This document shows positions 48,304 through 56,600 of a stretch of DNA of 64,000 nucleotides, in pieces. How positions within the stretch are numbered: position 1 is the stretch's first letter; every line of letters begins with the position of its first letter. The stretch is taken from assembly GCA_020848545.1 (NCBI GenBank), contig JADLHZ010000085.1, positions 1 to 64,000 of the forward strand, read 5' to 3'. Made by a program: the position numbers and the translations under genes. This stretch comes from Deltaproteobacteria bacterium. Its GTDB lineage: Bacteria; Myxococcota; JADLHZ01. A model generated the notes under the pieces. The model did not search any database, was not told the DNA's origin, and saw only the letters and a program-made list of their open reading frames with translations.

Positions 48304-49662
48304 ATGGATCCCGCGAGCTCGTTCTCGCTCATCGCCGCCATCGTGCTCGTCTTGTTCAACGCGTTCTTCGTCGCGGCCGAGTTCGCGATCATCCGCGTGC
48401 GGCCAACGCGCTTGGAACAACTTGCCGCTGCCGGCGACTCGCGCGCAGCCACCGCGATTCGAGTCACCCGCCGGCTCGATTCATACATTTCCGCGGCCCA
48501 GCTCGGCATCACGCTCGCGTCGCTCGGCGTAGGCTGGCTCGGCGAGCCTGCGTTCGCGCACCTGATCCTCGGCTGGCTGGCGCCGCTCGGCATCACCGAG
48601 AGCACCGCCCACACGATTTCCATCGTCGTCGCGTTCATCCTGATCACGATGATGCACGTCATCATTGGCGAGACGGCGCCGAAGACGCTCGCGATCAACT
48701 CCACCGTGCCGGTCACGCTGTGGCTCGCCAAGCCCCTGCACTGGTTCTACCTCGTGACGTGGCCGGTGAACTGGGTGATGAACACCCTCGGCAACGGCTT
48801 CGTGCGCCTCTTCGGCATGCGCCCCGCAGGCGAGAACGAGACGCACCACACCGCCGAAGAATTGCGCCTGATCATCAGCCGCTCACCCGGCATCTTGGAT
48901 CCGCAGATCCGCCAAATGATGGTCCGCGTGCTCGACTATCGCCGCCGTAAAGCGCGCCACGTCATGACCATCGCCTCCGAGATCAGCGCGCTGCGCTCGA
49001 ACCAAACGATCGAAGAGGCCACGAAGGTGGCGCTCGAGTCACGCTACACGCGCTACCCGGTGCTCGACACGATCACCCCACGCGTCCTCGGCTTCATCCA
49101 CATGCAGGATCTCTTCAGCGTCTACGCCGGCGTCAGGAAGGCCACACGCCTCGTCGAGCTGATGCGCGAGCCGCTCTTCGCGCTCGACGACACGCCGATC
49201 GACAAGCTCCGCCTCGAGATGCAGTCGCGCCAGCTCCACCTCGCGATCATCACGAACGCAGAAGGCCTCTTCGTCGGCATCGTCACGCTCGAAGATTTGC
49301 TCGAAGAGATCGTCGGCGAGATCCGCGACGAGAGCGACGAAGAGGTGGCGCCGATCAGCCGAAAGTCCGCCGACGTGTTCGAAGTGGGCGGCCGCGTCTT
49401 GCTCGAAGATCTCGAGCGCGAGACGAGCATCGCGCTGAAGCCGGCCGTCCCCGACGCCGAGACCGTGCAAGCCTACGTGCAAAAGCGCCTCGGCAGCGTA
49501 TTGAAGGCCGGCGACCGCGTCGAGTGCGAAGGTTATCTCGTCATCGTGATCGAAGCGCTGCCCCGCCGCGTCGGCCGCGTGCGCATCATCCGCCGCGAGC
49601 AAGAGCCGTTGCAGCCGGACGATGGGAGCGCGCAGACGCCGCCCGACGTGCGGACGAACTGA
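48304..49662 (+). CDS. CNNM/DUF21 and CBS-domain membrane protein (HlyC/CorC-type)
   Basis: This 452-residue protein starts with a DUF21/CNNM membrane domain of three or four helices (IVLVLFNAFFVAAEFAIIRV, SYISAAQLGITLASLGVGWL, MMHVIIGETAPKTLAINSTV). A pair of CBS domains follows (about 210-345, ending LEDLLEEIVGEIRDESDEE). It ends in a CorC_HlyC domain (FEVGGRVLLEDLERETSIAL). Members are linked to magnesium or cobalt efflux; hemolysis is a historic label. It is divergent from the ABC operon and convergent with pckG. Confidence 0.92.
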   Translation: MDPASSFSLIAAIVLVLFNAFFVAAEFAIIRVRPTRLEQLAAAGDSRAATAIRVTRRLDSYISAAQLGITLASLGVGWLGEPAFAHLILGWLAPLGITESTAHTISIVVAFILITMMHVIIGETAPKTLAINSTVPVTLWLAKPLHWFYLVTWPVNWVMNTLGNGFVRLFGMRPAGENETHHTAEELRLIISRSPGILDPQIRQMMVRVLDYRRRKARHVMTIASEISALRSNQTIEEATKVALESRYTRYPVLDTITPRVLGFIHMQDLFSVYAGVRKATRLVELMREPLFALDDTPIDKLRLEMQSRQLHLAIITNAEGLFVGIVTLEDLLEEIVGEIRDESDEEVAPISRKSADVFEVGGRVLLEDLERETSIALKPAVPDAETVQAYVQKRLGSVLKAGDRVECEGYLVIVIEALPRRVGRVRIIRREQEPLQPDDGSAQTPPDVRTN

Positions 49663-49670
49663 ACCCTCTT

Positions 49671-49794
49671 CATTAGAGTCGAGAGTGGTCCAAATACGAG
49701 GCGCGACGGAGCGAGCAGCGCAGGCGTAGCGCAGCTACGTCGAGCAGCGGAGCGACCGAGCAACGAAGTAGTTGGGCCGCTATCGGCTCTAATG
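49671..49794. terminator. Palindromic element between convergent genes (long form)
   Basis: CATTAGAGTCGAGAGTGGTCC (49671-49691) pairs with GGGCCGCTATCGGCTCTAATG (49774-49794) over 21 bp with four mismatches, three of them G-U type. Inside is a nested hairpin, CGTAG-CGCAG-CTACG (about 49725-49739), and the core CGACCGAGCAACGAAG, shared with the element at 22256-22330. It overlaps the pckG stop codon and suits termination of both flanking genes. Confidence 0.75.
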
Positions 49795-51567
49795 ATCGAC
49801 GTTGTAGTCGGGTGCGGAGGTCACGCGCGCGCGCAGCCCCGCGTGCTCGTCGCGAATGCCGGCCGGGAGACGCGCGCCGAACTTCGCGAAGAACTCCTCT
49901 TGGCTGCCGATCGCCTCGCCCCACTCGGGTAGGTCGACGCGCAGGAGCTGCTCGAGCGCTTGATCGCTGAGATCGATCCCGCTGCGGTCGATCGCGTTCT
50001 TCGTCGGCACGTAGCCGATCGCCGTCTCGACCGCTTCGCCATGACCGGCCACGCGCTCGAGCACCCACTTCACGACGCGCAGGTTCTCGCCGAAGCCCGG
50101 CCACAAGAACTTGCCGTTTTCGCCGGTGCGGAACCAATTGACGCGAAAGATCTTCGGCGGGTGCTTCAGCTTGCCGCCGACGTCGAGCCAGTTCTGCCAG
50201 TAGTCGGCCGTGTTGTAGCCCACGAAGGGCAGCATCGCCATCGGATCGCGGCGGAGCACGCCGACCTTACCGGTGGCCGCGGCCGTCGTCTCGGACGACA
50301 AGGTCGCCGCCAAGAACGTGCCGTGCTGCCACGAGCGCGATTGATAAACCAAGGGCACGACGCGTGCGCGGCGGGCGCCAAAGAGCATCGCCTCGATCGG
50401 CACGCCGTTCGGGTTCTCCCAGTCAGGCGCGATCGTCTCGCACTGCGCGGCGGGCGTGGTGAAGCGCGAGTTCGGATGCGCCGCTTTCTCCGTCGACTCC
50501 GGGGTCCACGGGCGGCCTTGCCAATCGAGCGCCTTTGCCGGCGGCGGATCGTCGTGGCCTTCCCACCACGGCGTGCCGTCTTCGCGCAGCGCCACGTTCG
50601 TGAAGATCGTGTTCTTCTGAATCATGCGGAACGCGGCCGGGTTCGTCTTCGTTCCCGTGCCCGGCACGACGCCGAAGAAGCCTGCCTCCGGATTCACGGC
50701 ATACAAACGGCCGTCGGCGCCCGGGCGCAGCCACGCGATGTCGTCGCCGTAAGTGAACGCCTTCCATCCCGGCATCGACTTCGGCGGATCGAGCATCGCC
50801 AAGTTCGTCTTGCCGCACGCGCTCGGAAACGCGCCGGTGATGTAGTGCATCTTGCCCTGCGGATCCTGCAGCCCGAGGATCAGCATGTGCTCGGCGAGCC
50901 AGCCCTCTTTCTTGCCCAAGTACGACGCGATGCGCAGCGCCATGCACTTCTTGCCGAGCAATGCGTTACCGCCGTAGCCCGAGCCGACGGACCAGACTTC
51001 GTTGTCTTGCGGAAAGTGGCAGATGAAGCGGCGCTCGGGCGACAGGTCGCCGATCGAGTGCAGGCACTTCGTGAACTCGCCGCCCTTCCCCAAGGTGTCC
51101 ATGGCCACCTTCCCCATGCGCGTCATGATCCGCATGTTGAGGACGACGTACTTACTGTCGGTGATCTCGACGCCGACCTTCGAGAACGACGAGCCGACGG
51201 GACCCATCAAGAACGGCACGACGTACATCGTGCGGCCCTTCATCGCGCCGTCATAGAGCTTCGAGAGCTTTGCGCGCGCTTCAGCGGGTGCCATCCAGTT
51301 GTTCGTCGGGCCGGTCTCTTCTTGCGTCGGCGTGCAGGTGAACGTGAGGTGCTCGGTGCGGGCGACGTCGTGCGCGGCGCTGCGATGCAAGTAGCAGCCC
51401 GGCAGCTTCTCTTGGTTCAGCGCGATGAGCTCGCCCGTCGCCAAGCATTCCTTTGTCAGGCGATCGCGCTCGGCCTCGCTGCCGTCGCACCAAACGACGC
51501 GATCGGGCTTGGTCAAGGCGGCCACTTCGTCGACCCACTTCTTCAAACCGGCGTGCTGCTGTTCCAT
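49789..51567 (-). CDS. pckG: Phosphoenolpyruvate carboxykinase (GTP)
   Basis: This 592-residue enzyme matches the GTP-dependent PEPCK family. The kinase-1a/P-loop is GAFPSACGKTNLAML with its lysine at about residue 253. WKAFTYGDDIAWLRPGADGR and PWWEGHDDPPPAKALDWQGR are also typical. It converts oxaloacetate and GTP to phosphoenolpyruvate, controlling gluconeogenesis. It is divergent from the inositol monophosphatase and convergent with the CNNM/CBS gene. Confidence 0.97.
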   Translation of the reverse strand: MEQQHAGLKKWVDEVAALTKPDRVVWCDGSEAERDRLTKECLATGELIALNQEKLPGCYLHRSAAHDVARTEHLTFTCTPTQEETGPTNNWMAPAEARAKLSKLYDGAMKGRTMYVVPFLMGPVGSSFSKVGVEITDSKYVVLNMRIMTRMGKVAMDTLGKGGEFTKCLHSIGDLSPERRFICHFPQDNEVWSVGSGYGGNALLGKKCMALRIASYLGKKEGWLAEHMLILGLQDPQGKMHYITGAFPSACGKTNLAMLDPPKSMPGWKAFTYGDDIAWLRPGADGRLYAVNPEAGFFGVVPGTGTKTNPAAFRMIQKNTIFTNVALREDGTPWWEGHDDPPPAKALDWQGRPWTPESTEKAAHPNSRFTTPAAQCETIAPDWENPNGVPIEAMLFGARRARVVPLVYQSRSWQHGTFLAATLSSETTAAATGKVGVLRRDPMAMLPFVGYNTADYWQNWLDVGGKLKHPPKIFRVNWFRTGENGKFLWPGFGENLRVVKWVLERVAGHGEAVETAIGYVPTKNAIDRSGIDLSDQALEQLLRVDLPEWGEAIGSQEEFFAKFGARLPAGIRDEHAGLRARVTSAPDYNVDH

Positions 51568-51631
51568 GGCAAGACCTCTGCAATCCCGCCTAGCGAATCA
51601 GCGGGCGGCATGCAATGTGAGGGACCGAAGC

Positions 51632-52432
51632 ATGAGCGGCACGCGAGAAAAAGCGAAGGAAAGCGCGATCGCCGCGGCCCGCGCCGGGGGCGAAGAATTG
51701 CGCACCCGCTTCGCGCAGCCCCGTACGATCAAGCAAAAGGCGAACTTCACCGACCTCGTCACGGACGCCGACACCGCCGCCGAAGCGAAGGTGCTCGAGG
51801 TGATCCAAGCGGCGCACCCGTTCGACGCGATCTTGGCCGAGGAGTCCGGCGCGCACCGAAGCGAAGGCCCCGGCCGCTGGCTCATCGATCCGCTCGACGG
51901 CACCACGAACTACGCGCATCAGGTGCCGCACTTCGCGGTCAGCATCGGCTATGAAGAGCGCGGCGAGCTCGTGCTCGGCGTGGTCTACGATCCCATGCGC
52001 GACGAGCTCTTCGTCGGCGAGAAGGGCAAAGGCGCCACGTTGAACGACGCGCCCATCCACGTGAGCCAAACGCAGAGCCTAAACGCCGCCATGCTCGCGA
52101 CCGGCTTTCCGTACTGGCTGCAGGAGCGCCCGCAGCCGCTGCTCGACCTGTTCTCTGCCTTCATCAAAGAGGTGCAGACCCTCCGGCGCTTCGGCAGCGC
52201 CGCCCTCGATCTCGCGTGGGTGGCCGCCGGCCGCTACGACGGCTTCTTCGAGCTCGGCCTGAAGTCATGGGACGTCGCCGCCGGCAGCGTCCTCGTCGAG
52301 GCCGCGGGAGGTAGAGTGTCTGGCACCGACGGCCTTCCGCTCGTCGTCGACGCTGGCCATATCCTTGCCGCCAATGGGCTTTTGCACGCGCGGCTGCTGC
52401 AGGTCGCGCGCGGGGTGACAGCCGTCCCATAA
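51632..52432 (+). CDS. Inositol monophosphatase family protein
   Basis: This 266-residue phosphatase has the family metal motifs: ILAEESGAH (motif 1), WLIDPLDGTTNYAHQVPHFA (motif 2) and LKSWDVAAGSVLVEAAGGRV (C-terminal motif). It could hydrolyse inositol phosphate, AMP-like or fructose bisphosphate substrates; the sequence does not decide. GAGGGA precedes the ATG. It starts divergently from pckG, which is compatible with a shared carbon-control region. Confidence 0.92.
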   Translation: MSGTREKAKESAIAAARAGGEELRTRFAQPRTIKQKANFTDLVTDADTAAEAKVLEVIQAAHPFDAILAEESGAHRSEGPGRWLIDPLDGTTNYAHQVPHFAVSIGYEERGELVLGVVYDPMRDELFVGEKGKGATLNDAPIHVSQTQSLNAAMLATGFPYWLQERPQPLLDLFSAFIKEVQTLRRFGSAALDLAWVAAGRYDGFFELGLKSWDVAAGSVLVEAAGGRVSGTDGLPLVVDAGHILAANGLLHARLLQVARGVTAVP

Positions 52433-52488
52433 ATGACGCGTCAAAGCGCGGACCGCCTCCGATAACGCCCTCGGTGGAGGATATGACC

Positions 52489-53787
52489 ATGGCGCGATCC
52501 CTCATTTGCGCGGGCTTCTTCGTGCTCGCGACGGCGTGCGGCGGCCCGGCGCGGACGACCGGCGACGAGTACCGCCCGCGTTCGCAGACCCAAGCCACGG
52601 ATGGCACCGGCGCGACCGGTCCGACCAATCAGACGACGACGACGACCACGAGCCACACGGAGACGACGCCAATTTCGTCGACGCCGCCGCCGGATCCCGA
52701 GCATGAACGCACGATCGTCGAAGATCCGATGGTGCCAACTCCGCCACCGCCTCCGGGGCGTGCGTTCGGTGGCGGCATCGGCAGCAACTGCGGCGGCGCT
52801 GACACCTGCGTTGGTGCGGCGACCATGTGCTTGAGCGACGCGTATCCGAGCGGCATGTGCTCCTCGCCCTGTTCGCGCTTTTGCACCGACACCGCCACCT
52901 CGAAGACCTTCTGCATCAACGATCGCGCAGGCGACGGCGGCATCTGCGTCGCCAAGTGCACGACGACCGCCGACTGCCGCCCGGGCTACAAGTGCGACAC
53001 GCGTTCGCGCTTCAACGAGTCGACGTTCCAAAAGAAGGTCTGCGTGCCCGAGACCGAGCCGTCGCGCGATTGCGTGTCCGAGCTCGTCAACGTGCTGCCG
53101 AACGCCGCCGAGCTGCCGGCGATCGTCGACGGCTACACCACCTGTAACGCGAGCAAGCCCGGCTGCGTCGTCACCCAGCCGATGTCGATCCCGACGACGA
53201 TCAAGGGCGTGAAGTTCGAGAAGAACACCGACCCGAACGCGACGATGATGACCGTGAGCTGCAAGATGGCGCACGCCCTCGTCCGCTTCGCCGACTACGC
53301 GAAGTCGCAAAAAGTGAAGAAGGTGAAGTGGAGCAAGGCGTACATGTGCGAAGGCACCGCTGACGGCACCGCGGTCGGCGCGCACGGCCTCGGCGAAGCG
53401 CTCGACATCGTCAGCGTCACGAAGAGCGTGAACGGCACCGATACGACCTACGAAGCGTCGGACTATACGACCGCGCTCGTGATCACCGACTTCTGGATGG
53501 TCGACTTCTTGAAGTCATTGCAGAAGAACCACGTCTTCTCGAACATCTATACGAAGGAGTGCCACGCGTTCACGAGCGACGCGGCGTACCTCTACGACGA
53601 TCACTTCCACGTCGATCTGACGAACAGCGGCGCCCCGATCCGTGACTGGTTCACCGGCGGCCACTGGTACTTGGACCGTAAGGACCTGCGCCTCGTGCAG
53701 AACGGCACCACCTACTCTGATCAAGAGTTCGACGTGTCGCCCGGCGCCTGCAACATCCTGACATCGCAATTGTGCGAAGGTCCGTAG
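52489..53787 (+). CDS. Lipoprotein with extensin-like/M15-like C-terminal domain
   Basis: This 432-residue protein has a lipobox at FFVLATACGG. A Thr/Pro-rich disordered stretch follows (about 20-90), then a cysteine-rich region (about 95-190). The C-terminal domain has AHGLGEALDIVSV and YLYDDHFHVDLTNS. These histidines and aspartates match extensin-like C-terminal and DD-peptidase-like folds, which bind zinc and act on peptidoglycan. The start at 52489 is chosen because GGTGGAGG lies 8 bases upstream; ATG 52483 is alternative. Activity is inferred. Confidence 0.78.
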   Translation: MARSLICAGFFVLATACGGPARTTGDEYRPRSQTQATDGTGATGPTNQTTTTTTSHTETTPISSTPPPDPEHERTIVEDPMVPTPPPPPGRAFGGGIGSNCGGADTCVGAATMCLSDAYPSGMCSSPCSRFCTDTATSKTFCINDRAGDGGICVAKCTTTADCRPGYKCDTRSRFNESTFQKKVCVPETEPSRDCVSELVNVLPNAAELPAIVDGYTTCNASKPGCVVTQPMSIPTTIKGVKFEKNTDPNATMMTVSCKMAHALVRFADYAKSQKVKKVKWSKAYMCEGTADGTAVGAHGLGEALDIVSVTKSVNGTDTTYEASDYTTALVITDFWMVDFLKSLQKNHVFSNIYTKECHAFTSDAAYLYDDHFHVDLTNSGAPIRDWFTGGHWYLDRKDLRLVQNGTTYSDQEFDVSPGACNILTSQLCEGP

Positions 53788-53800
53788 TAGGGGGCGGGCA

Positions 53801-54283
53801 GTGTCGCCCCCGAAGCCCATCGAAAAAGAACGCGTCCTCGTCGCCGAAAACCGAAAGGCGCGCCAACGCTACACCGTCGAAGAGCGCTTCGAGGCTGGCA
53901 TCGTGCTCATCGGCAGCGAAGTGAAGTCGCTCCGCGACGGCAAGTGTCAGCTCGTCGACGCGTACGGCTTCGTGCGGCGCAATGAGCTCTGGCTGGCGAA
54001 TGCGCACATCGGCGCGTACTCGCACGGCGGCTACGCGAACCACGAGCCCACGCGCGAGCGAAAGCTGCTCCTGCACAAGGCCGAGATCGAGAAGCTGAAG
54101 ACGAAGCTCGAACGCCGCGGCTACACGCTCGTGCCGCTGTCTTTGTACTTCAAGAACGGCCGCGCCAAGGTCGAGCTCGGCCTCTGCGTCGGCAAAGAGG
54201 GCGCCGATCGCCGCGCCGAGATCAAGGAGCGCGACAGCAAGCGCGAGATCGACAAGGTAATGAAGTCAGCGAAGCGTCGTTAG
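53801..54283 (+). CDS. smpB: SsrA-binding protein
   Basis: This 160-residue protein matches SmpB fully: AENRKARQRYTVEERFEAGI, LIGSEVKSLRDGKCQLVDAY, LHKAEIEKLKTKLERRGYTL and the basic C-terminal tail IKERDSKREIDKVMKSAKRR. It binds tmRNA and brings it to stalled ribosomes. The start is GTG with GGGGCGGG upstream. The ssrA gene is not beside it: only 149 bases separate it from the next gene. Confidence 0.97.
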   Translation: MSPPKPIEKERVLVAENRKARQRYTVEERFEAGIVLIGSEVKSLRDGKCQLVDAYGFVRRNELWLANAHIGAYSHGGYANHEPTRERKLLLHKAEIEKLKTKLERRGYTLVPLSLYFKNGRAKVELGLCVGKEGADRRAEIKERDSKREIDKVMKSAKRR

Positions 54284-54434
54284 GACCTGGGACCATTTCA
54301 ACCGTCACAGCAACCAAGCCCGAAAACGATTCAGTATCGAGCCACGCACCCAACACCGCGCTCCACAGGCGCGAAATGGTCCCTGGTCCCAGTGTACAAA
54401 AGTTGGACAGAAAATAGGTCCCTGGGACCTTTTT
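54283..54434. repeat. Inverted-repeat-bounded element plus GGTCCCTGGGACC palindrome
   Basis: GGACCTGGGACCATTTC (54283-54299) is mirrored by GAAATGGTCCCTGGTCCC (54373-54390), bounding about 108 bp with no gene inside. A separate AGGTCCCTGGGACCTTTTT palindrome with T-tail follows at 54416-54434 and overlaps the methyltransferase stop. The repeats are shared in core with 30260-30335. No transposase is present. Confidence 0.8.
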
Positions 54435-55071
54435 ACTCGAACGTCGCCAAATAGAGGCGCTCTTTGATCGCCGGGATCAGCTCGCGCTCGATCGTCAGCG
54501 GGATGCCGAGACGTTGGAACACCGCCGGGTAGTCGTGGTTCGTGTACGAGTAACCGTCGTCGCCGCGGCTGTTCTCGATGAACAGGTAGTGCCGCTTCGT
54601 GACGCGCGCGATCTCGTTGATGAAGCCGTCGATCTTGTCGTGCGGTAAATACAGGCACACGCCGTAGGTGATCGCGAGATCGAACTCTTTGTCTTTGTAC
54701 GGCAGCTTGTAGGGCTCGGACTCTTTCAAGAAGACGCGCGTGTTCGGCCCGAGAAAGGTGCGCGCTTCGTCGAGCTGCGTCGGCGAGATGTCGCAGCCTT
54801 CGACGTGCAGCAGAGGGAAGCGATCCTCGAACGCCTTGACGTAGAGGCCGTAACCGCAACCGATGTCGAGCACGCTCTTTGGCGCGAGCTTCTCGACGTA
54901 GTCCGAGAGCAGGCGCACGTTCATGTCGTCGCCGGCCTTCAGATTGCGCTCGAAGCGGCGGTGGTAGCGCTTCTTGTAGATGAGCCCGAAGTTCGTCCAG
55001 TGCTGCTTCGGATCGTATTCCTTAGGCCGAAACGCGCGCGGGAAGAGGCTGAGAATGAAGCGCTTCAGCAC
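54433..55071 (-). CDS. Class I SAM-dependent methyltransferase
   Basis: This 212-residue protein starts at GTG (55071) with AGGGCG upstream. SAM motif I is SVLDIGCGYGLYVKAFEDR, followed by LLHVEGCDISPTQLDEAR, FDLAITYGVCLYLPHDKI and HYLFIENSRGDDGYS. The substrate is unknown. It is last in the six-gene minus-strand run beginning at radA, 25 bases after the cytochrome gene. Confidence 0.83.
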   Translation of the reverse strand: MLKRFILSLFPRAFRPKEYDPKQHWTNFGLIYKKRYHRRFERNLKAGDDMNVRLLSDYVEKLAPKSVLDIGCGYGLYVKAFEDRFPLLHVEGCDISPTQLDEARTFLGPNTRVFLKESEPYKLPYKDKEFDLAITYGVCLYLPHDKIDGFINEIARVTKRHYLFIENSRGDDGYSYTNHDYPAVFQRLGIPLTIERELIPAIKERLYLATFE

Positions 55072-55096
55072 GTCACGCCCTGGTCGCGCTGCGCGC

Positions 55097-55477
55097 TCAC
55101 GGATTGGCGCCGCAGATCGACCATTGCACGAAGGTCTCGATCTGCGCGTCGGTGAGCGGCTTGCCCGCGACCGCCGGCGGCATCGACTTGTTCTGCACCT
55201 TCTCGGCGGCCGCTTTGTGCACCGCGACCATCTGCTCGTAGGTGTCGTAGTTCGCCTCGTCGGGCGCAGCACCGCGCGCGGTGGCTCCTACCCTCTTGCG
55301 CGAGTGGCAGAACTGGCACTTGGCGGCGCCTTCGGACTCGGCGTTCAGCTGCACCATCGTCGGGAAGACGTCGGCGGCGTAGCTCGGCGGCGCTTTTGGA
55401 TTCTTGCACGTCGGCCCGCACGCTTCGAAGACGAACGCCGCGGCGACGATGACCAGCAAGAGAGCACGGTGCAACAT
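55097..55477 (-). CDS. Small c-type cytochrome-like lipoprotein
   Basis: This 126-residue exported protein has an N-terminal hydrophobic segment with a possible lipid-modified Cys20 (VFEAC, a poor lipobox). It has a single haem-binding CQFCH at 54-58 and a likely axial methionine at 99 in QNKSMPPAVAGKPLTDAQIE. The C-terminal FVQWSICGANP resembles cytochromes found in metal-binding or oxidase-associated proteins of this group. It likely carries electrons in the periplasm. Confidence 0.8.
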   Translation of the reverse strand: MLHRALLLVIVAAAFVFEACGPTCKNPKAPPSYAADVFPTMVQLNAESEGAAKCQFCHSRKRVGATARGAAPDEANYDTYEQMVAVHKAAAEKVQNKSMPPAVAGKPLTDAQIETFVQWSICGANP

Positions 55478-55526
55478 CAGAACCTCCGGCCAGCCTTCTA
55501 GCGTCGCCCGGCGAGCGGGGCAAGCA

Positions 55527-56600
55527 TCATGCGAAGCTGGCGAGCCGCACGGGCAGGCGCTTTTGGCCCCACTTTCCCGGCGGGCCTGCGAAGACGCCCG
55601 CGCAGACCGTCCCGCACTTCTTACACGCGCCGGCGGCGTCGAGCGCGTAGCCGCCGATGCGGTACCAGTCGCGCTCGATCACCTTCGCCTGACAGCCGTG
55701 GCAGTAGGTGCTGCCGCCGGCGTCGTCGTGAACGTTGCCGGTGTAGACGTAGCGCAGGCCGTAGCTCTGCGCGATCGTACGCGCCCGCGTGAGCGTCTCC
55801 GGCGGCGTCGCCGCGATGTCGCGCATCCGATAGTCCGGATGAAACGCGGTGAAGTGCAGCGGCACGTCCGGGCCCAGGTGCTCGGCGATCCACGCGCTCT
55901 CTTCGTGCAGCTCTTTGTCGCTGTCGTTTTGCCCCGGAATCAGCAGCGTGGTGATCTCGAACCACACCTTCGTCTCGTGCTTCAGGTACTTCAGCGTCTC
56001 GAGCACGGGCTCCAAGTGCGCGCCCGTCTGCTTCCAGTAGAACTCCTCGGTGAACGCTTTCAGATCGACGTTCGCCGCGTCCATGTGCCGGTAGAACTCG
56101 GCGCGCGGCGCAGGGCAAATGTAGCCGGCGGTCACGGCGACCGTCTTGATGCCGCGCTCGTGGCACGCCTGCGCCACGTCGACGGCGTACTCCATGAAGA
56201 TCACCGGATCGTTGTAGGTGAACGCCACGCTTTTACACTCGAGCTTCTCGGCCGCGCGCGCGATGGTCTCGGGCGATGCTTCGTCGGCGAGCGTATCGAC
56301 CTCACGCGACTTCGAGATGTCCCAGTTCTGACAGAACTTGCACGCGAGGTTGCACCCGGCGGTGCCGAACGAGAGGATCGGCGTGCCGGGCAAGAAATGA
56401 TTCAGCGGCTTCTTCTCGATCGGATCGACGCAAAAGCCGCTCGAGCGATTGTAGGTGGTGAGCACCATCTGCTCGCCTTCGCGCGCGCGGACGAAGCACA
56501 TGCCGCGCTGGCCGTCTTGCAAGCGGCAAAAGCGCGGGCACACCTGGCACTCGATGCGGCCATCGGCGAGCTTTTCGAAGTAGCGACCGGGCACGTTCAC
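55527..56600 (-). CDS. amrS: AmmeMemoRadiSam radical SAM enzyme
   Basis: This 357-residue radical SAM protein has the Fe-S motif GTAGCNLACKFCQNWD (CxxxCxxC). It also has cysteine clusters at the N-terminus (ECQVCPRFCRLQDGQRGMC) and C-terminus (YCHGCQAKVIERDW, CKKCGTVCAG), and GFRIHDD-like TGNVHDDAGGSTY. This fits the AmrS family. It starts at GTG overlapping the MEMO gene stop (GTGA). The substrate of this system is not established. The usual third partner, AMMECR1, is absent from the window. Confidence 0.92.
   Translation of the reverse strand: MNVPGRYFEKLADGRIECQVCPRFCRLQDGQRGMCFVRAREGEQMVLTTYNRSSGFCVDPIEKKPLNHFLPGTPILSFGTAGCNLACKFCQNWDISKSREVDTLADEASPETIARAAEKLECKSVAFTYNDPVIFMEYAVDVAQACHERGIKTVAVTAGYICPAPRAEFYRHMDAANVDLKAFTEEFYWKQTGAHLEPVLETLKYLKHETKVWFEITTLLIPGQNDSDKELHEESAWIAEHLGPDVPLHFTAFHPDYRMRDIAATPPETLTRARTIAQSYGLRYVYTGNVHDDAGGSTYCHGCQAKVIERDWYRIGGYALDAAGACKKCGTVCAGVFAGPPGKWGQKRLPVRLASFA

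Noticed and set aside
48103-48420. N-terminal extension of the solute-binding protein
   Set aside because: The in-frame upstream sequence is translated GGGACC repeat; the GTG at 48102 gives a proper lipoprotein signal.
54284-54432. Possible ssrA (tmRNA) gene next to smpB
   Set aside because: The gap is only 149 bases and consists of inverted repeats; tmRNA is over twice as long.
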